Part shown: piece after piece, positions 1 to 11,679 of the stretch
How the letters are laid out: each line of letters starts with the position of its first letter
How positions within the stretch are numbered: the first letter of the stretch is position 1
Source: Capitulum mitella
Lineage: Eukaryota; Arthropoda; Thecostraca; Pollicipedomorpha; Pollicipedidae
DNA length: 64,000 nucleotides
Reading direction: 5' to 3'
NCBI GenBank assembly: GCA_030062745.1
Contig: CP099840.1
Coordinates: 35,467,101 to 35,531,100, forward strand
Position numbers and translations under genes: made by a program
The notes under the pieces: model-generated
What the model was told of the DNA's origin: nothing
The model's input: the letters and a program-made list of their open reading frames with translations, nothing else
The model's database searches: none

Positions 1-91
1 GTCAGTTCACGGGGGAGACGCGAGTGCCAGAGGCGGTCGAGAGGGGCGGGCCGGGCCCGACGCCGGCTGTCACGGCGCCGCTGACCGCCAG

Positions 92-303
92 ATCGACGCC
101 GAGGCCGTCCACCGCGGCGTGGCCGAGCTGCTGCAGCCGGAGGACGGGCTGCAGCCGCAGGACCTCCTCGTCGAGGTGATCACCATCTCGTACGGCTTGG
201 GCAGTCACAACCCGATCGACCACGTGCGCTTCTACTCGAAGGAGGACCCGAACACGGCTGAGGTCATCCGCCGCTCGGAGGTGTCGCCGATGCTCCCGGA
301 CAA
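92..303 (+). CDS. SAMHD1: SAMHD1, third-from-last exon (gene is partial, 5' part outside window)
   Basis: SAMHD1 is a dNTP triphosphohydrolase that lowers cellular dNTP pools. This exon encodes part of the C-terminal lobe, downstream of the HD catalytic domain. The translation contains VITISYGLGSHNPIDHVRFY followed by SKEDPNTAEVIRRSEVSPML, which lines up with the vertebrate segment around NPIDHVSFYCK and VSQLLPEKF. The exon begins after an AG at 90-91 in phase 0 and ends before GT at 304-305 (GTGAGA), leaving two bases of a lysine codon that the next exon completes. The reading frame stays open to the window edge upstream, but that stretch does not resemble the protein, so the splice start at 92 is preferred. 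The family assignment is by remembered similarity, not by a search. Confidence 0.85.
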
Positions 304-867
304 GTGAGAGTCCTCGGCCTGATCTGCGGCTGATCTGGGAAAATTATAACGCGGACTGTGATGTCTCGCTCGTGAGCACGATTGGTGCCGTGTGTTGACC
401 TGAGATGAAGTCGGTTCGGACGGACCGCCGGCTGGTGCGGTTCGGCCCAGTGTCGGTGGTGACGGCGTCTGGTGCTCTGTGTCTGATGGCGTCATGCGCC
501 CGGTGTCTGATGTTGTTGGCTGGTATCGGTTTCTGGTGCCCGTTGTCTGCAATTGCTCGGTGTCTGGTGCCCGATGTCTGCTGGTGTCGGCTGGTGTCAG
601 GTGCCCGGTGTCGGCTGGTGTCGATATGTGGTGCCCGATGTAGACTTGTGTCTGTTGGTGTTGGCTAATGCCGGTATATAGTGCCCAACGTCGACTGGCG
701 TTGATGTCTGGTGCCCGGTGTTTGCTGGTGCCCGATGTCTCCAGTGCCGACAGTGTCTGCCAGACACGGCCCACACCAACAGGTTTCTGACGTTGTCGCT
801 AATCCGCCACACTAACTGGCACGGCTGGTGTGGCGCTCCAGTTGACCGCTGTGCGGTGTGACGCCAG
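304..867 (+). other. SAMHD1: SAMHD1 intron
   Basis: This is a GT-AG intron of 564 bp (GTGAGA ... CGCCAG). Apart from the degenerate minisatellite annotated separately it holds nothing recognisable. Confidence 0.8.
430..760 (+). repeat. degenerate minisatellite in SAMHD1 intron
   Basis: Variants of GGTGCCCGATGTCTGCTGG recur about every 25 to 35 bp without an exact period. The array ends about 107 bp before the splice acceptor at 867. Long frames on both strands here are products of the repeat. Confidence 0.7.
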
Positions 868-982
868 GTTCCGCGAGGCGTACGTCATGGTGGTGTGCCG
901 CCAGCGGGACCAGGCCAAGGTGCAGGCGGCGCGGGCCCGGTTCGAGCAGTGGTCCAGCTCGCACCACTACGCGGTGCCCTCG
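868..982 (+). CDS. SAMHD1: SAMHD1, penultimate exon
   Basis: The exon starts after CAG at 865-867 and supplies the third base of the split lysine codon. It then encodes KFREAYVMVVCRQRDQ and AARARFEQWSSSHHYAVPS, and ends in phase 0 before GTGAGT at 983. It corresponds to the vertebrate SAMHD1 segment EKFAEQLIRVYCKK and AARQYFVQWCADRNF, with the invariant K-F, V-C-K/R and A-A-R...F-x-Q-W positions kept. Length (115 nt), phase and spacing fit the exons on either side. This segment belongs to the C-terminal lobe that contributes to tetramer assembly in the vertebrate enzyme. Confidence 0.85.
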
Positions 983-3900
983 GTGAGTCCCCTCCCCTCG
1001 GGTAGATGTAGTATTGAAGTGTAAGCTACGATTCACGCTGCGAACGGACCTCACGTCGTGAAGAGTCGTTTGTATGTGATTTTGATTGCGAGAATCGTTT
1101 ACAAAACGTGTGTGGAAGCACGTTGCTTTGAAGTAGTCCAGAGTAGATTGTAAGGTTCGTAAAGGTATATTTAATCTTTCGTGGTTCAGACGTGCAGGGG
1201 ATGTTCCACCTCGGCCGACCTTTCAGAGCAGATTGGGTTTGTCCGGGAAACATGTCGCTGATCACGGTTTCAGCAGTAATTTGTCTGGAGCACAAATGGC
1301 TCAGATAAAGCATATGAGTCATAGAAACATCACGACATGTAACTGATCGAGAACAACATTCTGGTTTTGCCCGCTGGTCAGACGCAGTGGGTTCGTCTAT
1401 TAACGTGCGTTGGCCGGCGCGGCCCGGTCGTCGGACCACGCAACAGCTAAAACATGACGTGGATGAATAGGACACGGAGAGTTTGCGAAAAATTGCTCTC
1501 AGATTTGGAAATTATAGAGTTTTGACGCACAAAATGTGTTATAGACCTTTGTATAAGACTGCAAACTGTAACTTGACTATCTGAAATATGAATGCATGCT
1601 TAAGATGGAACAGTCTTGAAAGCTACTTCATGATCGTTTTACATAACGAATACTTCATTGGGAAGCCCCCCAGTCTTTCCTTTGCAGCTATATATTGAAT
1701 GTAACTAAAAGCCTTGCCAATCTGCATATTTCTTTGCGAATAATGGTTTGTTATACGTCAAGGCACTGACTTCAAGAAGCTCCGGATGCTCTCCAGAAGG
1801 AAGAGGCTTATTTTTAAGTCTCAAATGTTTTTTGTATTCCATGTATTCCCGCCAAGGATCCCCTGGCAATGTAAAAGGTGAGAATACAAGTTACATGTGT
1901 ATTCTATACAACATGTGGACTAGTGCCCCTGCAACTCCCGCCCCCCCCCCCCCACACACTACAGGCGGCTCTAAGCAAGAAGTACACCTTCTTAGAGTAA
2001 TAAACTTCGGACTCATTTTCCTAACTCATAAATCTTGAGCTGAACTTACAAAAGATGCTTAGCATTTCATCACTGCCACGCGAAAACTTTGTTGACGTGA
2101 ATTACTGTGGCATACTTCTGAATGTCTCGAAAAGGCATGGTTTTGACACAAAGTGAAATTAAATCAGTAGAACCTAGCATTTCTTCGTAGCTGTGAGTCT
2201 GAGAGGCACAAGCCTCTCCAAGGCCGAGGTTGGGCCCCAGTCACATATCGCCGAGCCCTCTGTCGGCTGGGCTGACCTCGAACCTCGTGACATTGCGTGT
2301 CTGCTCTGTTTGTCGGGGAGGTCGAAGAGCTTCAAACTTGCATTACCCATACCTGAGCACGGAAGCTGTCCTTGGACGCAAGCATTTGATAGATTTGCCG
2401 CGTCCGCCCACGGTGGCGTTCTAGCTGGAGTCGCGATTGCGACTGTCAGGGTTTCATGCGCTCGATGATCTGTGGCCGCATTGGAGCAACTCTGGCCGCA
2501 CCACCCGACAACAGGATGGTTATGCAGGCGCACCAGATCCGCTGTTTTGGGGCGTGCGGGGCTGGCTGGGGGCCCTCAGGTCACTGAAGCTCAGCTGGGA
2601 AAGGCCGAACGGCTAGCGGACTCAGTAGGGATGACTCGTTGCCCGGTCGATAGCAGACGATTGGATTTCCGCTGGATCTTCGGTGTACTGTACATTTGCC
2701 AACGAATCGCTTGCATTTTTAATAGATCCAGTGGAACTGGATATTGCGCTCAGCGTCCACGGAATGTGTGGTTTATACCCGGACGTTTCTTGGGAACTTC
2801 GTGTTTCTGTTCCCTTTGATTACTTCTGCTTTGATCACAGCTCCTGTTTCTGGTGCATTACGATATTCGTGCGTAGTTTCGTGCTTAGCTGCGTAAATGC
2901 TCTCGAGCAAAGCATTGTGCTGTCCAATGTCAGTTCAGTGCGTTTATGACGACGGATTACGGTAGTTATGCAGCCTTCGCGCATGGTTGTAGTTTAATAG
3001 TGTTCGCGGGTTTCCGGGCACCCATGAAACAGAAACCGAAACCCGCATTTCTTGTTTCATCACCAGAGATTAAGAACAATCATTCCTGTCAGGTGTGTGA
3101 GGTTTTTACATTCCCCATGTAAATGTCGCATGTTAACGTTTTCAGAATTATATTTGACCGCTGTCCTGAGATGGTTTGAAAAAAATGGACGAAAAAATAG
3201 GAGAGCGGCGTGTTTCTCACCTTTGCAGTTACACGCCATGAGGTACGGCACAGTAATATAGGCAAACACCCAGTCCTTGTCTGTGTGACTGGCGTATTCT
3301 TGCATCGGCCATATCATTAGCGAGTGAAAACACGCATGTGGAGGATGCCAGCAGCGTTCTCACAGTTCTGGTTGTGTTTGTGTGATTTTATGGGCAAGGT
3401 TCCGCCCGTTTTGCTGTGCCTGGCTTGTTCGTTGTGGTCGGTACGCTGTGCCCGGTGTTTTTGTGGTGGCAAGTATGTCCTGCCTGGTTTTCTGTAATCA
3501 TTGTGCTGCGGGTATGCTGTGATCAGTATGACCGTGCCTGTTGTATCCTGTTGTGACCGGTGCGCCGTGCCTGTTGTATCCTGTTGTGACCGGTGCGCCG
3601 TGCCTGTTGTATTCTGTTGTGACCGGTGCGCCGTGCTTGTTGTATCCTGTTGTGACCGGTGCGCCGTGCTTGTTGTATCCTGTTGTGACCGGTGCGCCGT
3701 GCTTGTTGTATCCTGTTGTGACCGGTGCGCCGTGCCTGTTGTATCCTGTTGTGGCCGGTGCGCCGTGCCTGTTGTATCCTGTTGTGACCGGTGCGCCGTG
3801 CCTGTTGTATCCTGTCGTGGCCGATGCGCCGTGCTTGTTGTATCCTGTTGTGACCGGTGCGCTGTGCCTGTTGTATTCTGCTGTGACCGGTGTGCCGTGC

Positions 3901-4009
3901 CTGTTGTATCCTGTTGTGACCGGTGCGCCGTGCCTGTTGTGTCCTGTTGTGACCGGTGCGCCGTGCCTGTTGTGTCCTGTTGTGACCGGTGCGCCGTGTC
4001 TGCTGCCAG
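983..4009 (+). other. SAMHD1: last SAMHD1 intron
   Basis: This GT-AG intron of 3,027 bp runs from GTGAGT to CTGCCAG. Its final 0.5 kb is the 33-bp tandem repeat. The remainder (983-3400) is ordinary AT-rich sequence in which I see no gene, RNA or mobile element. Confidence 0.7.
3534..4008 (+). repeat. 33-bp minisatellite abutting the SAMHD1 terminal exon
   Basis: About 14 head-to-tail copies of a 33-bp unit (core TTGTGACCGGTGCGCCGTG) are present, for example at 3541 and 3574. The unit is a multiple of three and has no stop in several frames, so it produces long spurious frames on both strands. The last copy runs into the splice acceptor, changing to GTGTCTGCTGCCAG at 3996-4009. Degenerate copies extend back to about 3400. 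Confidence 0.95.
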
Positions 4010-4123
4010 CGGGAGCTGTGGTTCGGCCGGATGAGTCCCGTCAAGGGAGGCGAGGACGAGACGTTGGCAGATCTGGAGGCGCCGGGCCGCCGCCGCCGCG
4101 TCAACAGCACGCTCAGCCTCTGA
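4010..4123 (+). CDS. SAMHD1: SAMHD1, last coding exon with CDK-type SPxK site
   Basis: This phase-0 exon starts after CCAG at 4006-4009 and ends at TGA 4121-4123. It encodes 37 residues, beginning RELWFGRMSPVKGGED and ending RRRRVNSTLSL. It was chosen because it joins in phase to the exon ending at 982 and because the SPVK motif falls within one residue of the position of the regulatory ITPQK (Thr592) site in human SAMHD1, counting from the FxQW motif. The rest of the tail is not conserved, which is usual for this protein. The three visible exons sum to 441 nt, or 146 codons plus stop. No clear AATAAA is visible soon after the stop. The upstream intron is filled by a 33-bp tandem repeat right up to the acceptor. 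Confidence 0.72.
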   Translation, partial: RELWFGRMSPVKGGEDETLADLEAPGRRRRVNSTLSL

Positions 4124-6899
4124 CCGGCAGCCGCCTCGCCACAGGCCCCGTGACGCCGTCACAGCGCCGCGCTCGTCTTCGTCCGGGGTGTGACGTGGGA
4201 GTGATGTCGGAAGGGCGGAGCTGGGATGGCGATGCCCCCGCTTTTTTGTGCCTTTCTGCGCGGACATGCTTTCAGTATTCTCGCTGTCGCCGTGATGGCG
4301 ACGTTTTGGCTTTTTGCTTTTGCTGTCTCAGTGGAACTTGCTTCTTGTGGGCGATCGTCTTCAGGAAACTGCTAGTCCAAGTCTTGGGTTTGCTTGTTGC
4401 TTCTGTTGTTTGAAGTGGAACTTGCTTTTATGGAGAATCGTCTCTTCAGGGGACTGCTGTTCAGGGTTTGCAGTTCCGGGTTCAAGGTGTGTTGGAAGAT
4501 TTGGTTTGGTTACGGCGTCGGCGCCCTAGGCTTGAAACATGGTTTTATCTGAAAGCGTGACAGTTCCCAGTACGGTCCTGTCATTTCCTGCACGTTGAGT
4601 TCTTACAAAGTGATACGCTTAGGCGTGGGTCTTTAAAGCTTTCTTTGAGATAGTGCAGTTCGAGAGATATTAGATTCCGCTTGAAATTATGATTTAACAG
4701 CGGATGGTATTGTAAAGGCCGCATGCAATACTTGCGCTTTACTTGTGAGAGAAAGAATTTCAAGTGATTTCAAATAGTTTTAATTCAATTTTTGTCTAAC
4801 GTTTCATACAGTGCTGTGATACTCATTGAAGTCATTTGTACCGTTTCAGAATTAGTTACTGAGGTTTAATGGATCCGTTCCATGAAAGAATGTTTCGAGT
4901 CAGTGTCCGCTGTTTGTTCATGCGCCTCCGAAACTAGCCAAGAGATGCCTTCACCCGAGCTGCCCGTTTATTGCTGTTTTGCGCGTTTGCGATCAATCAG
5001 TGTTCGTTATCGAATTTATGGAATAGATGAGCACGTGTCCTGAAACTGCTAAAAGGAAAAGTTTGTGTTGCATGGTTGAGCAGTACGACCCAGCAGGAAA
5101 ATGAGCATCTGGCGAAGACCTTGATCCCGAACGATCAACGTCCTCTTTCTTCCAGAACCTCGAAATACGTCAGCGAACTTGAGAACATGCACAGGTCGTT
5201 GCGAGCCGAAAACGGACCTCTCAGACTTGAGTACTAACATTCGAGAAATGTGAAGTGTCGAGGCCGAAAAAGGCTGCGCACGTGAAAAGTCCGGGAACAA
5301 TACTGGGACCACGATTACCTTCTGGGGAAGGAAAGGGCGACAGACCTGAAAGTGGCACTCTGCACTCAGTGGAAGTCTTGGGTCATGCCCGTAGGCCCTC
5401 GAAAATCCGCAGTCTCCTGAGAGCGTTATGCTTGTTCCAGAAGAGGTGTTTCTTAAAAGTTCAAGATCCAGGCGGCTTGTGGAAGAACGATGTCGACTAT
5501 TACGATATGCCTTGACATCCCCAAGAGAAATGTCCATGGAAACAGAAGCAATCGGATCTGAAATGGACTCGAGAACTGGGAGTTACGGGAGGATAGGGAA
5601 GGGCCCATCAACTGTGGAAAAAGACCCCGTGGAACTTGAAGCTTTACCTCCAAGCAGACAAACCTGTAGGCCTCAAAATATACCGCATATGCCACGGAGC
5701 TGTTGTTGACTCGACGTCTCACGTCCCGTAAAGCCTGTGCAAAGTCAAAACAAAAAACCGCTGGGCTTTCTGACTCTCCTGACATATCTGGCTTCTATGG
5801 TGAAATGAAAATTGAGGTTAGCGAACGGCAATACAGACGAAAACCAACACATGTCCAGGATCCTGGGGAGAGGTGTAAGGGACTGAGCTCTGCCGATTTG
5901 TAAGCCATTCCCTGCGGTGTTGTCACGTTCGCACTACGTAGGGACCGTGGCTCCTGACTGTCTTTTCCGTGGTCTTTTCTGCGCGTTTTCCATACGCTTA
6001 TGATTTCCGCTCGTATAATTTAATCCTCCCATAATTTTGGCAAGTGTTCAAAGTGACTTAGGAACTTGTGAAATTAACGATTGTGCTGTATGTGCCAACA
6101 CAAATGTTTTTGTTACCAATATTCTACCTGTTATGTACGTGGAATACTTATTGGCTGAAGAGAATGCTCCTTGTGTGATTTTGGCCGATTTTTCTCGAAA
6201 CGGGCAGAAATGTTATTGATTACGTTAGCAGCATTCTTCTAAAATCTGAAGCAGCAAAATTCAGTGAACAGAAAACTACTAGCCTACGATGTTACCAATT
6301 GTCGTGACTCATTACTTTTCGATGGCGGTAAATGGTTTGATATCAAGCTTCGGCTCTTTGCAACGAAATGAAAACAAATGTTGTTTAACACGCCCAGTGG
6401 AAGGGGGTGGGACCAAAAAGTGCCCCCTCCGATCTTGGCAACGGAAAGAGATTGATATTGATTGATACATGAAATTTTGTGGACAAAGTGGGGTTATAAC
6501 AATTTACATTGTGTGCAATTTTCATGGCCCTAGATTAATATCTTCAAGGCTAAATGGGGTGGAAAAGGTCAACTGTTGACACTTTGCCGGTCCGTACAGG
6601 CCATTTTGTACAACGTTTCGAACGAAACGGGAAAAGGGTGTTTGTTTGACCATTAAAACGTGGAATACGACAACTTCTATCCATCTGACGTCTTCACTGA
6701 GGATTTCGGGTCGAGGTCATGTCAGGGCATTGACCCATGGCGTCATTCTTTCATCTTTTGCATATCAAATTTTGAGCAACGCGAGACAGCTTGAGTATAA
6801 ATAAAGGCGCAGCACGTATCTTTTGACGTATTTTCAGTGAAGGTAGCCAACAAGGGTATATCTGGTCACTACCAGCGTTTATATTTAGGTATGTATGTA
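4124..6899. other. intergenic, no feature recognised
   Basis: This stretch lies downstream of SAMHD1. Frames of 90-160 codons around 5050-5790 overlap on both strands, start without splice support and match no family I know. I see no RNA gene or mobile-element ends. Confidence 0.5.
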
Positions 6900-7366
6900 T
6901 GTGTATGTATATGCATGCATCAATGTGCCAGAGGTGTTTGGTAGGGTCTTTGAATGTATATTTCATACAAATCGACACATTGCAAAGCAAATCTGGACTA
7001 GATCACAAAAACATTCCCTTGACCTTTGATGACCTTGGCCCGAAATGACCCCGGGTATATATGAAAGCGTATCCATGTGCGCACACATGTTTTTGTTAGA
7101 GTCTTTAAATGTATATTTCATACAGATCGACATGTCGCAAAATAAATCTAGGCCAGATCACAAGATATTTGATCTTGACCTCTAATGACCTTGACCTTCA
7201 CTGACCGTAGTATATATAAACGTATCAGTGGGCGTATACGTGTTTTTATTAGGGTTTTCCAATGCATATTTCATACAAACCGACATGTCGCAAAGCAAAT
7301 CTGGATCAGATTACACGTTGTTTGACCCCGGCCTTTGATGACCTTGACCCTTCTTGACCCTGACTT
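6900..7366. repeat. 155-bp tandem repeat, three copies, rich in TGACC half-sites
   Basis: Three diverged copies begin near 6900, 7055 and 7210. Each has the order: TA-rich start, ATTTCATACA(A/G)(A/C)CGACA, GCAAA(G/T)(C)AAATCT, then a cluster of TGACCT/TGACC half-sites (for example GATGACCTTGACC at 7338). The spacing of matching segments is 155 bp. Confidence 0.75.
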
Positions 7367-8970
7367 TGGTCTTGGTACATCCATCACTTGTGCCCAAACG
7401 ACGTCGCGTGACTGTGTTCAAATGGTAATGTTAGGAAGAACGCTGGTTCTTTCACAAAGTTCCCATTTGTCAGCGACAACCGTCGTTTTCGTTATGTCTG
7501 CCTCACTCCAAATGCTTGAAACTTCAAAAATTTCGGGCCGATTTCCCATTCTTCTGCGTCATTCGACGAGTTATTCAATTGCCATAAATGTCACAAAGTA
7601 GCAGCAACCAGCTCCTATTCGTTCTCGAGATATTCAAGAAAAACAGGTGGAGGGGCACAAAAAAACCCTTTCACTGCACGTGTTAGCGGTCGACAGACTT
7701 CAGGCATAATGCGGAGCCCGCTTGCGGATGTCCACACCGGTCGCGAAGGCCAAAACATCTGTGGGCGCGGCCAGGTTGAGTGTCAGTGATTTTAGGCTGA
7801 TGAGCGATGGGGTGACAGTGAGCGTTGATGATGTCAAGGAGACAGTCGATAGGGTCAGGGCGGAGATCGCCAGGGTCAAGGTTGGATTCTGTAAAGTCAG
7901 AATGATACTAATTTTCTCTGACGATAACAGACGAACTATAAACGCCTCACCGTGTGACTTCCTGGGGACGTGAGTGACATTCATGGAAGGTCGTCTGGCA
8001 AATTTAAGCAGTCGAGTCGGTCGGGACGTTTATCCCTGCTACGGAACGTCTGCACATTGTGACGCACGCCCGTTCTCTTAACTACCGTGCTATTTATAAA
8101 TTCGTTTTTATTCAATTAACCCAGTTTTCATGCCACGCATTTCACTTGAAATTCGTGGCACGAATTTAAATTGAATTCGTGCCACGAATTTGTGACTATG
8201 GTGGCACCATCAGAAGTGCAGACTAGGGGGTCAAAGGAAGACTTGCATCCTCTGGCATGATTTACCTTCGTACCCACTTCGACTATGATACCGTTTAGCT
8301 TCAGTAACGATAGTGGGTTCATTGCTCCGAACGTACGTCGGAAGAAGGAGGATGGCAGTAATCTACAAACTTTCGGACGTTCCGGACCGACAGAATACCC
8401 TAGCGCCATGCCAATATTCCGTAGATTACCACCCGCGAGCGCGTCAGCTTTTGGGGGTTTCACTGTTGAGGGCACTTAATTATGAAGTCGTGCCAGTTCT
8501 CCGTTTCACAGGGTCACCATACGCGATCCAAGCGACCATCTGGCTACTGCAGAAGTGGCACATCTGCGGCTGAAGATCTGACCTTGTAAAACAGCTGTCA
8601 GTGGCACAGTTTACTAATGTCATCAGTGTCACCGTTTTGTTTAAATGATTGGGAGGGAGGAGGCGGGTTGACCAACGGCAATTCGTATTTTTGTATCATT
8701 TCCCAAATAACCAAATATATGTACATATATATATGTATATCTATATATATGTACGTGGATATATATCACTTTTTGTTTACTTTTTGTTTCTTTTTGTTCC
8801 CTGTAAATATTGTTGAACTGTTTTATGAGCGTGATATTTGTGGTCAGAATCCATGGAAAGCAGACCTTGTTGCACGAAATCTCATTCCCTGCACAATCGA
8901 TCCAGCAATTTCCGTGTAGCGGCATAAGTCTGCGAAAGTGTGACGCTCCAACAGGAAGGCCGAGGTACTG
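7367..8970. other. intergenic, no gene seen
   Basis: The stretch holds the palindrome at 8149-8191 and a TATATG-type microsatellite near 8716-8766. No coding region is recognised. Confidence 0.5.
8149..8191. repeat. perfect inverted repeat / hairpin
   Basis: The 18-base arm AAATTCGTGGCACGAATT is followed after a 7-base loop by its exact reverse complement. Each arm is itself nearly palindromic, so the DNA could form one long hairpin or two small cruciforms. Confidence 0.85.
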
Positions 8971-9970
8971 TAGCCATAGGCGGCGGAACAGGGGGGGACA
9001 CAACACCGTGCCACCCGCCCCCCCTAACTGCCGAAATTTAACATTAACCCTATGGTGTTACATGGAAAGAAATGACTGGAAAAGAAACCGGTGCCTTCCC
9101 GCTTGCCGGAACACGTGCGTAGCTATCGGTGTGCACACTGACTACATACCATTCGCCAGCAGTTCCGCTGGCGAGATATCGAACACCAGAACTGCTCGAA
9201 GCTCTGCTGCTCGGATGTTCGTCAGAGCGGGAGAAGAAAGCCCGATAAACGTGGCGACAAAATGTCGCCATTTGAAAAGAAAATGTACTCATATATCTAG
9301 ATTTGGCATTTGGAAGTACACTCTCCGTAAGGTGTATGTCGAAATATAACGGGACTGTTCCATGATTTGGCGAATGAAAAGCCGACACGTGGTGCCTAGC
9401 ACAGTCAAATGTTAGTTTCGCTGTAACAGCTGATCTACAATGATTCTCCGTTGCACGCCATTTTCAAAGAATGTGTTTCTTGACTCGTTTTCGGTGGTCT
9501 TGACGCCCGGCAATCCCGCCTGTTTTACGTGGATCGCCTCTAAGGTTGTTAAACTCGATGCAACATAATCCTGTCGATCTAACGCGGTATCCACGCGACG
9601 AAACAAGGACCATGGTACAGAACCGTTGAAACCAGTGCCATTTTTATGTGATATGTTATAAAAGGCAGCATTTGCATTATACAGACATTGCAGGTTTGTG
9701 TGTACAGTGAGTATAAAAAACATCGGGAGACAAAAATTTGCCTAGGTTCTATGTCCGGAAAATTTGGACAGCCATTGAAAATCAATTAAAATAGACACAG
9801 CACCAGGCAAAACGGTAGAACATACCGGACCGGCACACGCAACGCTAGCTGGGGCAACAGTGTTTTCGATACTTTTCATCAATCGCCAGAGGGACAATGT
9901 TAAATTTCCCCGGCATGGTGGGGCAGCCTGCCTCTTATTGCCCCTTCCCATAACGCTGCCACTGGCTACG
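8971..9970. mobile_element. candidate degraded DNA transposon with inverted ends
   Basis: The left end reads GTAGCCATAGGCGG and the right end, reversed, reads GTAGCCAGTGGCAG. Inside both ends the same order continues with a G-rich stretch, TGCCG and AAATTTAACATT, over at least 120 bp in opposite orientation. Identity is only moderate and no target-site duplication is clear. No transposase frame is recognised between the ends, so it is probably a non-autonomous, old copy. Confidence 0.4.
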
Positions 9971-11679
9971 CTACATCATTGCTAGCGATCATCGGTCGCT
10001 ATTGCTCCCATCGGCATGCATCGGCCTTGGCCTTGGCTGGGCACGGCCGGCCACGTTGCCATGGCGACGCCGTGACGCCTCGTCGATAAACATGGCCGAG
10101 TCCGGCGACGTGCCTAGTTGGTGATCTAGAAGTCTTGCCGGTACTCGGCGGTGTGGTGGTGGCTCAAACTCAGGTCAATGGTGTGTGTGGAAAAATCCGT
10201 TGGTGAAAAACACGAAATGACTGCTGTCGTATCTCAAAAAAGTGTCTCCTACCGTTGGTCCAAATGTATCTGCAACATATACCTTTTCAAGTCAACCCAG
10301 AGCAATACTTCATGATCAGAAGAGGAATAAAAATGGCTCAAAGTAAGTATGCTGTGCATTGCAATGTATTCATGCATTGCATTCAATCCCGTGTGACATG
10401 CACGCCCAATGAAGCAACCTGTCCACGTTCCTTCCGCACCGACGAATGACTGTTTTGCAAGAACGCGTTCAAAAACAGTACTACATGCTTTTGAATGAAA
10501 TTTTAGTTTGTTTCCGTTCAGATCTTCTGATGTGAATAGAGCACTTTGGGGAAAAATTGGCGGGGACATATTTTGTATTTAAGTTCCGGATCCGAAGACG
10601 AAAAATTTCGAAACACGGGCAGGGCGGAATCACGTTTTTGTGCGGAACTGGATAGGACCACGTCCAGATTATCGATGTTGCCGGGGGCAGTTTTAAGTGC
10701 ATTGCTCCCAAGTATTGCGATAGGCTTAATGTTAATTTTCAGGATTATTCACGTTCCGTTTGCAACATCAAAAGTACAGGTGGTTTCAAACTTGGATACA
10801 GGGGTGGAACTTTAATCCTCACGAGACCAACGCGAGATATTTTCGTTTCACGCGGTTTGAAGGTGTTACACGGCCCTGGAGCGATCTCGTCCGCTCGTTC
10901 TGTATGGGGAAGTGCGGAGTAGAGAAAATCGAAAAGCTGCGTTGGAGAGCTGTCTTCTGGACAGATAAATGTTCAGCCACTCGACTTTAGACCTTTTGAT
11001 AGGCACATTTCTGAGCTGAATGCCAGTCCACTAAAATGTAGTAATTGCATACTTCAGTGCGTAGGACTATTTTCGGCCCATTTATATTGACATTCAGTTA
11101 TTATATTTTGGTATGTTGTTTTTGCTTATAAGCGACTAACAGGTACCATAACTGTGGTGGTATAGTGTCCAAGATGAGCTTTGCGTTGCACACATTTGTA
11201 GTATTGTGCGCCATATTTTACCAAATTGTAAATGGGAAATGGTAAATATTGTGTATATTATGCTCGTACAAATGTTGGACACATTGCAGACACTGCATAT
11301 GGTGTCATGACAAATCAGGGTTCTTTCTCTGATTGCTTAATTGCCCATGATAAAGACATCTAAGGTAGCCAGATATTAAGGACATCTTCCGGGTATCTAA
11401 GGCACCAAGCAGGGACGCACGCAGGATTTTGTTCCGGGGGGGGGACGGGGTCAGAGGTATGAGCGTGGACCCCTCCTGTCCTCTATCTGAATTCCTTGGA
11501 TCTCAGTCATTATGTGTGTTTTCACGCCATCCTCCTCCTCCCAAAAATGACGAAAATAAATACTCATTTGCCGGTGACATGTGGAGGCCTTGCTTTTATG
11601 AAAACTTTCAACAAAAAATCTTTCAACAATGTATAATGCAGGAAATAAAGTGAGATATAAGGGGGATGGACACAGGCCC
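9971..11679. other. intergenic, no gene seen
   Basis: No coding, RNA or mobile feature is recognised, apart from GGGACGCACGCAGGATTTT near 11412, a motif typical of old repeat ends. Confidence 0.5.

Noticed and set aside
3534..4008. CRISPR-like array
   Set aside because: The repeats are contiguous without unique spacers and lie in a eukaryotic intron.
3317..4413. Frames of 177-316 codons on both strands, each translating to a repeated 11-residue motif
   Set aside because: They are produced by the 33-bp minisatellite, whose unit is a multiple of three and lacks stops. Only the final exon at 4010-4123 is supported.
5049..5785. Overlapping frames of 90-160 codons on both strands downstream of SAMHD1
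   Set aside because: Both strands are open in the same place and neither resembles a family; no repeat ends or splice signals were found.
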